From IMG/VR virus record IMGVR_UViG_3300037247_000458, positions 1 through 24,915 of that record: a stretch of DNA of 24,915 nucleotides; one strand, written 5' to 3'. Source of the stretch: a virus. Position numbers and translations under genes: made by a program. Numbering within the stretch: the stretch's first letter is position 1; each line of letters begins with the position of its first letter. Below are positions 15,876 to 22,915 of this stretch, piece after piece. Under the pieces are notes generated by a model. The model was given only the letters and a program-made list of their open reading frames with translations. It was not told the DNA's origin and made no database searches.

Positions 15876-17063
15876 TTAGCCGTCCGCATGTATTCTGACA
15901 GCAATTTCCGGGTAGCGAGTCTTGTACCCGTAGATGATGTCAAACCGAGCGGGGACTTTGTAGTTGAGAATGTCGAACTGCTTGGCGAGGTTGAAGCGCA
16001 AACCATCTACGGTTTGCCGTGACCCCCATGCGCCAAACTGACTCGGATCAGGCAAGTCGGCAGAAGCGAACACAAAGGCTTCCTTGTGAAAGGCCAGCGA
16101 ACCGTTAATTAATTCACTAGCGCCTGCACCAAGGTTCACAATCGCCTTGCCATCGGCCAAGCCAGTGACATTCTGTTTCGCTCCTGATGTGACGGTGGCA
16201 GGGGAAATTGGCATATTGCCAGCACCGTCGAAATCAGCCGTCACCACGAACTGTTGCAGAATGCCCGTACTGGTCTTGGTTTCAGGGTGAACACGGAACA
16301 AGTCGGCAACTGTGATGATGTCACCGGCCAGGTATGTGAGGGTGCCGGTGTCAACCGCCAGCAATGCCCCGACAACCGGGTTGTTGGTTAGATAGGCCCC
16401 AGCCTTAACTTCCGTCCCGGTGGTGTGGTCGGAAACCAAGCTGGACGAACCAACATCAAAGCCGCACACCGACCCCATAATCCCGTCACGGAAGTTCTTG
16501 TTGAGATCGCTTTGCGGATTGAACAAACCCTTGTTGGCGTTGAGGAACTTCGCCACATGAGCGTTGCTCAGCAGAGCCGTGCGTTCGGCTGGCGGGGTGA
16601 GGGTATCATTCAACTTCGCCTGAGCATCTGCTACATGGCTGAAGTCGAATGCCGCCGCATCGCCGTCAATGATGTTGTAGATGTCCTTGGTCATGTTCAC
16701 CAAGGCATCGGACTCCACGTTGGCGGCCAGAACAGCCATTGCTGGTTCCAAGATGCGTTTGCTGAAATCGTCCAAACTCAGGGCGAGTTCCTGCATCCCG
16801 AAGTTGACCGCAACGTGCTTGTGTTTGTTGATGGTGAGTGTTTTGCTCGTTTCCACAGTATCCTGAACGACCATTGTTGCGCCGTCAGTTACCGTGTATC
16901 GGTTGGCATCACGAAGCCGGAGAGAATCTCCAATCTTCGCACCTTCCCTTCCAAACGAATCGTCGTACTGCCGGTCAATGCTTCCTACGAAAATGGCCTT
17001 CTGGTGAAAAACGCGGCCAGCTTCACGCAGAATCATATCCGGTGTGAGAATGGTGTTAGCCAT
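15876..17063 (-). CDS. Major capsid (coat) protein, P22 gp5-like (395 aa)
   Basis: Features typical of the P22-type coat family are visible: the N-terminal helix region ANTILTPDMILREAGRVFHQK, the IGDSLRLRDANRYTVTDGATM segment, TLTINKHKHVAVNFGMQELALSLDDFSKRILEPAMAVLAANVESD (the long spine-helix area, about residues 75-120), a Gly-rich inserted beta domain in the middle, and a C-terminal ADLPDPSQFGAWGSRQTVDGLRFNLAKQFDILNYKVPARFDIIYGYKTRYPE block. The length is close to P22 coat (430 aa). It follows scaffold directly, with AGAGGA upstream of the ATG. It assembles on the scaffold as an HK97-fold shell. Confidence 0.9.
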   Translation of the reverse strand: MANTILTPDMILREAGRVFHQKAIFVGSIDRQYDDSFGREGAKIGDSLRLRDANRYTVTDGATMVVQDTVETSKTLTINKHKHVAVNFGMQELALSLDDFSKRILEPAMAVLAANVESDALVNMTKDIYNIIDGDAAAFDFSHVADAQAKLNDTLTPPAERTALLSNAHVAKFLNANKGLFNPQSDLNKNFRDGIMGSVCGFDVGSSSLVSDHTTGTEVKAGAYLTNNPVVGALLAVDTGTLTYLAGDIITVADLFRVHPETKTSTGILQQFVVTADFDGAGNMPISPATVTSGAKQNVTGLADGKAIVNLGAGASELINGSLAFHKEAFVFASADLPDPSQFGAWGSRQTVDGLRFNLAKQFDILNYKVPARFDIIYGYKTRYPEIAVRIHADG

Positions 17064-17069
17064 CGGCTT

Positions 17070-18029
17070 TTATCCTCTAGCGCGGGAGCGCACTTGTGCT
17101 CTCCTTGCCTTCAGCCACTCATCGGTACTCATTTGGCCCGCCGAGGCAGGGTCGTCTGGTCTTAGCTTCCTTCCTCCGGCAGTCTTTTTGATAGGGGCGG
17201 TTGGCTTGGGAGCACGCGACACAGCAGGAGTTTCGGTTTCTTGGCCGTTCCCCTGTGTGTTTTGTGCGAGTTTGTCCGCGATAGCGCCCAACGACATCAC
17301 CGCTGATTTTGGGTTCTGTTTGGCGATTCGTTGTAGTTCATCCGGGTTTTGTCCGAGAAAGTAAAGCACTGCTGGTCCTTGGTCGGAAGCCATAATCGCC
17401 GCAGCCATTTCCTTGGTCGCCGGGCTGTTCAATTGCCCCAACATACCCAAAGCAGCATCAGCCACTTCATCGTAGCCCTCACCGTCTGGCGGGCTTTCGG
17501 GTAGGGTTTCTGCAAACGCAGCCTCACGTCCCAGAAACTCTCGCCCTTGCTGTTGCTGCTCTGTTTGGGCTTGGCTTTCTCTTGCCTTCGTATCGCGCTC
17601 GGTTAGCCGTTGCTCCAGTTTCCAATCGGTCAACGCTTCGGTGTAAGCAGCATGGTCGAACCCACCGCCATCTTCTTCCTTGATAGCGAAATCCTCTGGT
17701 TTTGGTTTGGACTTCGCCTCAACAGCGGTCGGTTGTTTTTCTTCCTGCTGGCGGCTTTGTGCTTGTCCGCGCCAGTAGTCAGCTTCGGCTTGGGCTGCTT
17801 CGGCTCGTGCATTGAGCTTGCGAATGCGACGCTGAAAGCCTCCTGGTTTCTTGGGCTTTTTAGCTTCCTCTGTCTCTTCCTCGTCACCCGTAGTTTCGCG
17901 GGTTTCTCGCTCTTCTTCAGGCGTTGCCGATTCAACCTCGGTTTCGCCCTCCGTCGCGCCAGGGACTACTTCCTTTACTTCCCCAACTTTTTCTTCGGTG
18001 GACTCGGCTACTTTTTCTTCTGGACTCAT
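17070..18029 (-). CDS. Scaffolding protein, P22 gp8-like (319 aa)
   Basis: The position between portal and coat and the length (P22 gp8 is 303 aa) fit scaffold. The first ~75 residues are very acidic (Glu-rich). Residues about 80-165 are Lys/Arg/Gln/Glu-rich and helical (RRIRKLNARAEAAQAEADYW, RESQAQTEQQQQ). A middle helix region (ALGMLGQLNSPATKEMAAAIM) precedes a Pro/Thr-rich linker. The C-terminal ~25 residues end in a basic helix (DEWLKARRAQVRSRARG), as expected for a coat-binding tail. The ATG has GGAGGG at good spacing. It is the first gene after the terminator at 18096-18133. Confidence 0.85.
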   Translation of the reverse strand: MSPEEKVAESTEEKVGEVKEVVPGATEGETEVESATPEEERETRETTGDEEETEEAKKPKKPGGFQRRIRKLNARAEAAQAEADYWRGQAQSRQQEEKQPTAVEAKSKPKPEDFAIKEEDGGGFDHAAYTEALTDWKLEQRLTERDTKARESQAQTEQQQQGREFLGREAAFAETLPESPPDGEGYDEVADAALGMLGQLNSPATKEMAAAIMASDQGPAVLYFLGQNPDELQRIAKQNPKSAVMSLGAIADKLAQNTQGNGQETETPAVSRAPKPTAPIKKTAGGRKLRPDDPASAGQMSTDEWLKARRAQVRSRARG

Positions 18030-18095
18030 CGAAACCCTCCGATGGAGTTTTCCCAGCGTTTATCCCCGCTGGTGGGGAAACCTTTTGAGGCCAAC

Positions 18096-18133
18096 AAAAA
18101 ACCCCGAACATCCCATCTCTGGGAGTCGGGGTT
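18096..18133 (-). terminator. Rho-independent terminator between the Com-like gene and scaffold
   Basis: Read on the minus strand, AACCCCGA and TCGGGGTT form an 8-bp stem with an inner CCCA/TGGG pairing, and the stem runs into six Ts (18101-18096). It lies inside the late operon, so it probably attenuates rather than ends transcription, unless a promoter lies just before scaffold. I see no clear one in 18030-18095. Confidence 0.7.
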
Positions 18134-18168
18134 CGTGACCCTCCAAACTTTAGGCGGTCGATGCCGCT

Positions 18169-18333
18169 CTACTGCGTTGCTACTACTTGTTCAACCCTCC
18201 TACTTGGAATCATTCTCGGAAAGGAGAACTTGTTGAGATATTTGCAATGGCACTTCACCTCAAATTCTCCTTTCTCAACTCGCCCCTTCAGCAAGAGCCG
18301 TCGGCATCTCTTACACCTGAGTTCGGCCATCAT
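18169..18333 (-). CDS. Com-like small zinc-finger protein (54 aa)
   Basis: The ATG overlaps the portal stop (TGATG). The translation begins MMAELRCKRCRRLLLKG, followed about ten residues later by FEVKCHCKYLNKF. Cys7-Cys10 and Cys28-Cys30 form a likely zinc site. The RCxxCxxLLhK and hEhKC pattern is that of the Com family, first known as the Mu translational activator of mom and widespread as short ORFs in phage head-gene clusters. Here the second pair is C-x-C instead of the usual C-x2-C. The C-terminal ~15 residues are basic. The role in this cluster is unknown; RNA binding is inferred. A strong terminator follows 35 bases downstream. Confidence 0.75.
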   Translation of the reverse strand: MMAELRCKRCRRLLLKGRVEKGEFEVKCHCKYLNKFSFPRMIPSRRVEQVVATQ

Positions 18334-20348
18334 CAGATTTCTTTGGCCGTCTGCGCTGACTCTCTTGCCTTTTCTTGCACATCAACCTGCAACCGGCTCT
18401 TAATCGCATCAATCTCTGCTTTTAGTAGCGCAATTGCCTCCTGGCTGTCAAGTCTTTGTTGCTCTAGTTGTGCGTTCACCTGGAGTTTCGCCATCTCGAT
18501 CCCTTGGCGGCTTTGCAATTCTTGGACTTCTTGAGTCCGTTTTTCCAGTTCCTTACTCAGGGCTTCAAGCATCTGCTTCGCTTGTTCCAACTGAGCCTTT
18601 ACTTGTGGGGGAATGGGCTGTTGGCCGTCTTGCAGTTCGGGGGGGAGGAGTTTGTGGAGTCGCTTCGCCAATTCCTGCGCTTTCGGCATATCCAAGTTTT
18701 CCGCCAAGATGTCGCCCGCTATCTGCATCAATTGCGGATAGGCTCTAGTCAGTTCGATCATTTGGGCGGCAACTTCTTGGCGCTTGGAGCCGAAACTTGG
18801 CCCAGCGGTAGCAATCACATCGTATTTGCCCACTCCGAGCTTGTAGTGCTTAGGCTTTCCATTGTCTTGGAAGCGTGCATTTACGCGCACGATCTTTTGT
18901 TCTTCATCTTCTCCGATGATTCGCACCATGCGGTCGGTATCGTAAATCTTGGGGATCAGGTCAACCTCAATACGGGCGCCATGTTCAACCGAGCGCCGCA
19001 AGTTATCGCCATAATGGAAATTGGAAGTTTCCCCTTGCTGTACGCGGGCGATGATGGCGCGCCCGCTGGTTTCGTTTGAAGGTGCACCGATTTGGGGAGG
19101 ATTAGTTCCCGTAGTTGCAAACAAATCATCTACAGCCTCTCTGCGGGCATTGATTATGGCAACGATGTTTGGATCGGCTGCTAAACGTTGTGGGAAAGGA
19201 GCAGGCTGACCTGCGATGGCCGTAGGTTTGATTTCCAGCCAAGCTAAATTCCTTGTGTTGGCTTCGGCCCACTCTTTTCTGTGGCCTTCAAGCTGGCCCT
19301 CATAGACGATTATGGGTGCTTTGGGTGTTAGGGCAATGGATTCAGTTTCAGCCGATGCCATCCAGTTCAATTGTTTTTGCGGCTCTTTGGCGTTGCGAAT
19401 GATTCCATTCAGGTGCAGCTTGCCATCTATCTCAATCTCATCCCCGATTACTTTCACAATAGGAATCCACAGTCCCAGCCATTCGACTTGCTCCAAGACT
19501 TCGACTGCATTCAACTTGCAAGATTTGATGTAGGGAATTTCAGTTTCGCGGTTAGCAATGACTGTGAGTTCTTTGTCTAATTGCTTTTCAAGATTCTCTA
19601 ACTCACTTTTCAGAATCGGCAATGGGCCTTGGGGTGTTTCTACCATCAAAAGAGTTTCGCGCCGACGCTTGCGGTAATAATACTGCACGATCCGAATACC
19701 TTGGTCGGTGATCCAATCTGCATCGTCATCACCTGTGGCTCTGAAATCATCAAGTCCTTTAGCGTCGGCATCGGGGTAGGCTTGCTCAAATTCTTTTTTG
19801 GTAAATTGTTCGGTGATGAAACCAAAGTCGGCATCGGAACCGTCCGGTTCTTGGCTGGACGGGTCGAGATAGACGCTGAAAGGATTTCTAATTCGCTTGA
19901 TAACAATATCCTGGTCGAAACTCATCGCATTGGAAAATTCCGTGGTGATATGCCAGTAACCCCAACCCATAGCGGCAGCATAGAAAGCTGCTGTGTCAAA
20001 AGCTAAATCCGCATGAGATTGGACATGGATATGTCGAATGATTCCTTGCAAGACTTCCGCTGTTTCAATATCCGACTTGTCGTCTACTGGCAGAACCCTG
20101 GAAGAAATGCGATTGCTGCGTTGGGGATTAGTTGTTGCCCGAACCAATCCCGGCAGGCGATTGATGGTATGGCAAGGACGGTCATTGGTAATACGCTCGG
20201 TTTTGATTCTGTCGTCCCATTGGTCGCCATTGAGAAAGCGCAAATCTTCCAACGCTTCCACTCGCATATCATGTTCGGCATCCTGAACCTGCCGGAACTG
20301 TTCTTTCGCTTCGGCAATCAGGTCTTGGTCGGAGATGTTATCAGGCAT
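18333..20348 (-). CDS. Portal protein, P22 gp1-like (671 aa)
   Basis: I start at the ATG at 20348, with GGAG six bases upstream; an upstream in-frame codon would add 18 residues that overlap the preceding gene. The N-terminal half has the P22-portal signature: an AEHDMRVEALEDLRFLNGDQWD helix-loop, RPCHTINRLPGLVRATTN, AFYAAAMGWGYWHITTEF and RNPFSVYLDPSSQEPDGSDADFGF. The C-terminal ~110 residues are a Gln/Glu/Lys-rich coiled coil (from about QLEQAKQMLEALSKEL), comparable to the P22 barrel/C-terminal helix (P22 portal is 725 aa). It forms the dodecameric DNA gate bound by TerL and gp4. The stop overlaps the Com-like start. Confidence 0.9.
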   Translation of the reverse strand: MPDNISDQDLIAEAKEQFRQVQDAEHDMRVEALEDLRFLNGDQWDDRIKTERITNDRPCHTINRLPGLVRATTNPQRSNRISSRVLPVDDKSDIETAEVLQGIIRHIHVQSHADLAFDTAAFYAAAMGWGYWHITTEFSNAMSFDQDIVIKRIRNPFSVYLDPSSQEPDGSDADFGFITEQFTKKEFEQAYPDADAKGLDDFRATGDDDADWITDQGIRIVQYYYRKRRRETLLMVETPQGPLPILKSELENLEKQLDKELTVIANRETEIPYIKSCKLNAVEVLEQVEWLGLWIPIVKVIGDEIEIDGKLHLNGIIRNAKEPQKQLNWMASAETESIALTPKAPIIVYEGQLEGHRKEWAEANTRNLAWLEIKPTAIAGQPAPFPQRLAADPNIVAIINARREAVDDLFATTGTNPPQIGAPSNETSGRAIIARVQQGETSNFHYGDNLRRSVEHGARIEVDLIPKIYDTDRMVRIIGEDEEQKIVRVNARFQDNGKPKHYKLGVGKYDVIATAGPSFGSKRQEVAAQMIELTRAYPQLMQIAGDILAENLDMPKAQELAKRLHKLLPPELQDGQQPIPPQVKAQLEQAKQMLEALSKELEKRTQEVQELQSRQGIEMAKLQVNAQLEQQRLDSQEAIALLKAEIDAIKSRLQVDVQEKARESAQTAKEI

Positions 20349-20487
20349 GACTTCTCCGACGTTTGAAATGTTCCACCTGGGCCAACCGGCGCAAGGCTCC
20401 AATCTTGGAACGGAAAGGCCCGCCCAACCTTCGACCTTTCCTGCTTCTCACGGTGAACCCCTTCTTTTTGTTTCCGTGGATGCTCAT
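20341..20487 (-). CDS. Small basic phage protein (48 aa)
   Basis: The ATG at 20487 overlaps the previous stop (ATGA) and the gene overlaps the portal start by 8 bases. The sequence has KGFTVRSRKGRRLGGPFRSK and then ALRRLAQVEHFKRRR. The xxxGxxLGxxxSKxxAxxRLxQVExFK pattern is that of a common family of short phage ORFs near terminase and portal genes. The function is unknown; it is very basic, so nucleic-acid binding is possible. Confidence 0.65.
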   Translation of the reverse strand: MSIHGNKKKGFTVRSRKGRRLGGPFRSKIGALRRLAQVEHFKRRRSHA

Positions 20488-20750
20488 TGTTCTGTGTACC
20501 TCACCGGCCAGTAGGCCAAAGCCCACTGGGGTAGGAATGTTTCTTTCAGGAATTGAAACCAGTTGGAAGGCTTGTCCACCACATAAACTTTCCCGTGATG
20601 AGTTTTTCTGACCTCTCTCAAACTTTCCCGTGCCAATTCTCTCCTGCGCTTTCTGCTCAGCCTAACCACTCTGGGATTGAGTGTGAGTCTGTTCACCACA
20701 TAGCGCCGAAGTTCTTGCCGGGAGAGCTTGCGTTTTGGCCTCAAGATCAT
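20484..20750 (-). CDS. Small basic protein of unknown function (88 aa)
   Basis: The ATG at 20750 is preceded by GGAG with seven bases between; an upstream TTG has no ribosome site. The first 55 residues are Arg/Lys-rich and helical (KRKLSRQELRRYVVNRL, SRKRRRELARESLREV). The end is aromatic (PSNWFQFLKETFLPQWALAYWP). I do not recognise a domain. It sits between TerL and portal and overlaps the next ORF by four bases. Confidence 0.6.
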   Translation of the reverse strand: MILRPKRKLSRQELRRYVVNRLTLNPRVVRLSRKRRRELARESLREVRKTHHGKVYVVDKPSNWFQFLKETFLPQWALAYWPVRYTEQ

Positions 20751-20887
20751 GTTATACTCCAACTTGAGTAAACTGCTTGGCTGAGACAGCAAGTAGATTG
20801 TCGCGTGAGGCCGGATACGGAGTAAGAAGGCCCCGAAGCTACTATGTCTCGCCCTCCAGCTTTTCCAGGCAGGTGAAAACGCGACAT
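20747..20887 (-). CDS. Possible 46-codon ORF between TerL and the 88-aa gene
   Basis: An ATG five bases after the TerL stop opens a frame that ends in an ATGA overlap with the next start, which is the junction style of this operon. The product would be Ser-rich with a Cys-Cys pair (TRQSTCCLSQAVYSS). Composition is not convincing and the ribosome site (GAGAG) is poor. Otherwise these 142 bases are non-coding leader, and I see no promoter or tRNA in them. Confidence 0.25.
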   Translation of the reverse strand: MSRFHLPGKAGGRDIVASGPSYSVSGLTRQSTCCLSQAVYSSWSIT

Positions 20888-20892
20888 TTCTC

Positions 20893-22374
20893 TCATACTC
20901 TCATCCAGCCTGACTCAGAAACATTGAATTGCTGATAGTGGCTGTGGTCTTGTTCTGGCACGGCGATTTGCACGGCAAAGCTCATTGCCAGCATATCCCC
21001 AACATCAGGCGAAGCCAAGCCCCTTCTCTTCATATCCGCCTTACGTTCTAACTGAATTTGCCCTTTATTGGAAGTAAGATATTCTGGGCCAGTCAAATCG
21101 TCGGCCAATTCCTGTAGGTCGGGAATCTCCGCGCCTTCCCGGAGCCAATCGCGTACTTCACCCCAAATCTCTGCTCGGCGGTTGAAGTATTTTTCGGTCT
21201 TGTTGGCTCTCTCGGCCCCGTGGAACTCAAAGCACTTATACCCGCGCGCTTTCAATTGATCCACCACGCCGGCCCCCAAGCCGTCACCATCTACTACCAC
21301 TGCGTTGGGTTCCTCTTTGGTAATGAACTCAATCACCCGCTCAGCCACTTCCACAGTGTCCAAGCCGCGGTATTTCTTCAACAGGGTTGCCTTCCTTCCC
21401 TGGCGCAGACCAATCACAGTCTGGTCGTCACCAAAGCGGGCTACATCCACACTCAGAATCTTGGGCAGACTTTCATAGGCCAGAGCCTTGTACTTCCGAG
21501 CCGCATCAACCAAATCCGAAGGAATGAACTGCCGGGACGACTGAGAGGGAAACAGTCCGCGGACCCAAATCTTAGTGTGGTCCTCACTCTCGCCGCCGTA
21601 GTCCTCGACTTCTTTGGCAATCTGCTCTTTGTTGGTTCCTTCGACGGTGCGAGAGTCAATCTGATAATTCTTCCAACGGTGTTTCAGCCGGCCAAAGCAC
21701 TCTTTGAACCGTCCGGTATTGCGGGTGGGATTCCCAAACGCCAGCCAAATAATTACGGTGTTTTCATCGGTCAAAGCGCCGTCGGTGACTTCCCAAATCT
21801 TGTCGGCAATCCTGCTGGCTTCGTCAAAAATTACAACAATCATTTTCCCCTGGTTGTGCAGGCCGGCAAAGGCTTCGGGGTTATTCTCCGACCAAGCAAT
21901 GCGGTCCATGCGCCACAATCGTTTGCGCTTTTCATCTTTGATACTGATGGTTTCGGCTTCCTGGTTGAACCAATGGGAATTGAGCGCAAGATTGAACCAC
22001 TTGTTGACTTCCGGCCAAGTTTTCGTTCGCAACTGCGGCTCGGTATTCGCGGTCAGAACGATCTTGCAATCCTCACAGACAGTCATGCCCCACTGAGAAA
22101 TCATCCCCACCAGGGCAGACTTCCCAATCCCTTTGCCGGAAGCAACGGAAATCAGCAATGGTTGGAAGCGGGTTTTGGGATTCCTGAGATGGTCGCCAAT
22201 CGTAGTAAGAATATCTGCTTGCCAGGTACGCGGTCCTTTTACCCCGGCCAGATCGCCTTCGCCCCAGGGCATGATGTACTTGATATAGCCCAAGGGGTCG
22301 CGTTGGTTCACAAACCGGCAGATGTCGTCACACAACTCTAGCTCGGCTCGATGGGCTTTTACATCGGCTCTCAT
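20893..22374 (-). CDS. terL: Terminase large subunit (493 aa)
   Basis: The ATPase domain shows a P-loop at residues 76-87 (SVASGKGIGKSA) and a Walker B motif at 180-186 (VVIFDEA, catalytic Glu after Asp). An adenine-binding-type region lies near the start (GPRTWQADIL). The C-terminal RNase-H-like nuclease has LSVDVARFGDDQT (Asp310), VVVDGDGLGAGVVDQL (Asp362) and SPDVGDMLAMSF (Asp457/Asp460). All expected metal ligands are present, so it should be active. It translocates DNA through the portal and cuts it. The start overlaps the previous stop by four bases (ATGA). Confidence 0.95.
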   Translation of the reverse strand: MRADVKAHRAELELCDDICRFVNQRDPLGYIKYIMPWGEGDLAGVKGPRTWQADILTTIGDHLRNPKTRFQPLLISVASGKGIGKSALVGMISQWGMTVCEDCKIVLTANTEPQLRTKTWPEVNKWFNLALNSHWFNQEAETISIKDEKRKRLWRMDRIAWSENNPEAFAGLHNQGKMIVVIFDEASRIADKIWEVTDGALTDENTVIIWLAFGNPTRNTGRFKECFGRLKHRWKNYQIDSRTVEGTNKEQIAKEVEDYGGESEDHTKIWVRGLFPSQSSRQFIPSDLVDAARKYKALAYESLPKILSVDVARFGDDQTVIGLRQGRKATLLKKYRGLDTVEVAERVIEFITKEEPNAVVVDGDGLGAGVVDQLKARGYKCFEFHGAERANKTEKYFNRRAEIWGEVRDWLREGAEIPDLQELADDLTGPEYLTSNKGQIQLERKADMKRRGLASPDVGDMLAMSFAVQIAVPEQDHSHYQQFNVSESGWMRV

Positions 22375-22616
22375 GGTTTGAGGCCCATACGTCGCAAACC
22401 CATCAGCATCAGCCTGGAACCCAACTGGGCGCGGTCCTCACAGGGCGACCAGTAGCTCGATACTGTTTTTTCGCTGTCCTCCATTGCGACAATCACGCTC
22501 CGAATGTTTGGCGTTTCCTTGGCGATTCTAAGACATTCCTTCAATTGCTCTACTACCTCTCGGTGGTAGGCTTGGGGCAGCGTCTCCAACACCCTGATTT
22601 TGTCGGTGGCTTTCAC
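22371..22616 (-). CDS. Small protein between terS and terL (81 aa; start uncertain)
   Basis: I place the start at the GTG at 22616, but no good ribosome site precedes it, and the same frame stays open and coding-like for 29 more codons up to a TGA at 22704-22706 (Glu/Asp/Arg/Thr-rich). The protein has a helical N-half (LETLPQAYHREVVEQLKECL) and an IRSVIVAMEDSEKTVSSYW strand region, then RAQLGSRLMLMGLRRM. This recalls short ORFs next to terminase genes in other phages. The function is unknown. It overlaps TerL by four bases, so it probably feeds ribosomes into terL. Confidence 0.6.
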   Translation of the reverse strand: MKATDKIRVLETLPQAYHREVVEQLKECLRIAKETPNIRSVIVAMEDSEKTVSSYWSPCEDRAQLGSRLMLMGLRRMGLKP

Positions 22617-22703
22617 AGGAAACTCTGTCTCAGTAATCCGTGGCCTTTCTACATCGTCCGTCCTTGCCCTACCCGGTTCCTCGTCCGGCTCTTTGCTCCC
22701 CTC

Positions 22704-22802
22704 TCACACTCTGTAAACTTTTTTGCCAAAATCCCAAAACCCGTCCCTGGGAAGGAGGAGGGGAACTGTTCCTTTACCCCGCGGGGTCGCGTTCTGTTTC
22801 AT
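22704..22802 (-). CDS. 32-codon ORF in frame with the 81-aa gene, separated by one TGA
   Basis: The ATG at 22802 is preceded by a GGAGGGGGG purine tract that is part of a G/C hairpin. The translation includes PLLLPRDGFWDFGKKVYRV and ends in TGA at 22704-22706. The frame then continues without another stop through the 81-aa gene. It could be the 5' part of an interrupted gene, a leader peptide, or chance. Confidence 0.35.
   Translation of the reverse strand: MKQNATPRGKGTVPLLLPRDGFWDFGKKVYRV
22776..22787. repeat. 12-bp perfect palindrome between terS and terL
   Basis: ACCCCGCGGGGT reads the same on both strands. It lies within the 32-codon ORF and close to the GGGGGGTGCCCCCC hairpin at 22803-22816. 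Confidence 0.6.
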
Positions 22803-22816
22803 GGGGGGTGCCCCCC
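22803..22816. other. G6/C6 hairpin overlapping a possible ribosome site
   Basis: GGGGGGTGCCCCCC can fold into a 5-6 bp all-GC stem. On the minus strand it ends directly before the ATG at 22802 and would hide the AGGGGGG purine tract. Confidence 0.5.
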
Positions 22817-22843
22817 TCCCATCCTAGCCTGTGCCTCCCATCC
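22815..22843. repeat. 10-bp direct repeat between terS and terL (candidate packaging or operator site)
   Basis: CCTCCCATCC occurs at 22815-22824 and again at 22834-22843, 19 bases apart start to start (about two helical turns). The minus strand of 22811-22844 is a series of G-tracts (GGG, GGG, GG, GG, GG, GGG, GGGGGG). The terS-81-aa gap (22617-22915) is the largest in an otherwise compact operon. Terminase small subunits bind repeated sites near their own gene in several phages, so a pac/cos-type role is a reasonable inference. Confidence 0.45.
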
Positions 22844-22915
22844 CATCGGTCGGAGTAGGACGTGGGTGCTGTCTTGCTAGTTGACATAAAGCATCTTATC
22901 GGCAGTTAGGTTTGT

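Noticed and set aside
20751-20892. Possible tRNA in the terL-downstream gap
   Set aside because: GGCC-type inverted repeats are present, but no acceptor, T-arm or anticodon arrangement can be drawn.
21220-22341. 373-codon open frame on the plus strand opposite terL
   Set aside because: It lies entirely antisense to a clear terminase with all catalytic motifs, has no ribosome site, and its composition is that of a reverse-complement shadow.
22718-22729. Minus-strand TTG-GCA-AAA-AAG frame with a classical A AAA AAG slippery heptamer
   Set aside because: A -1 shift here leads directly into the TGA at 22704-22706, and the TTG has no ribosome site, so a programmed frameshift gives no sensible product.
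22881-22910. Perfect plus-strand TTGACA near the end of terS
   Set aside because: No acceptable -10 at 16-18 bases spacing, and no plus-strand gene follows; it lies antisense to the late operon.
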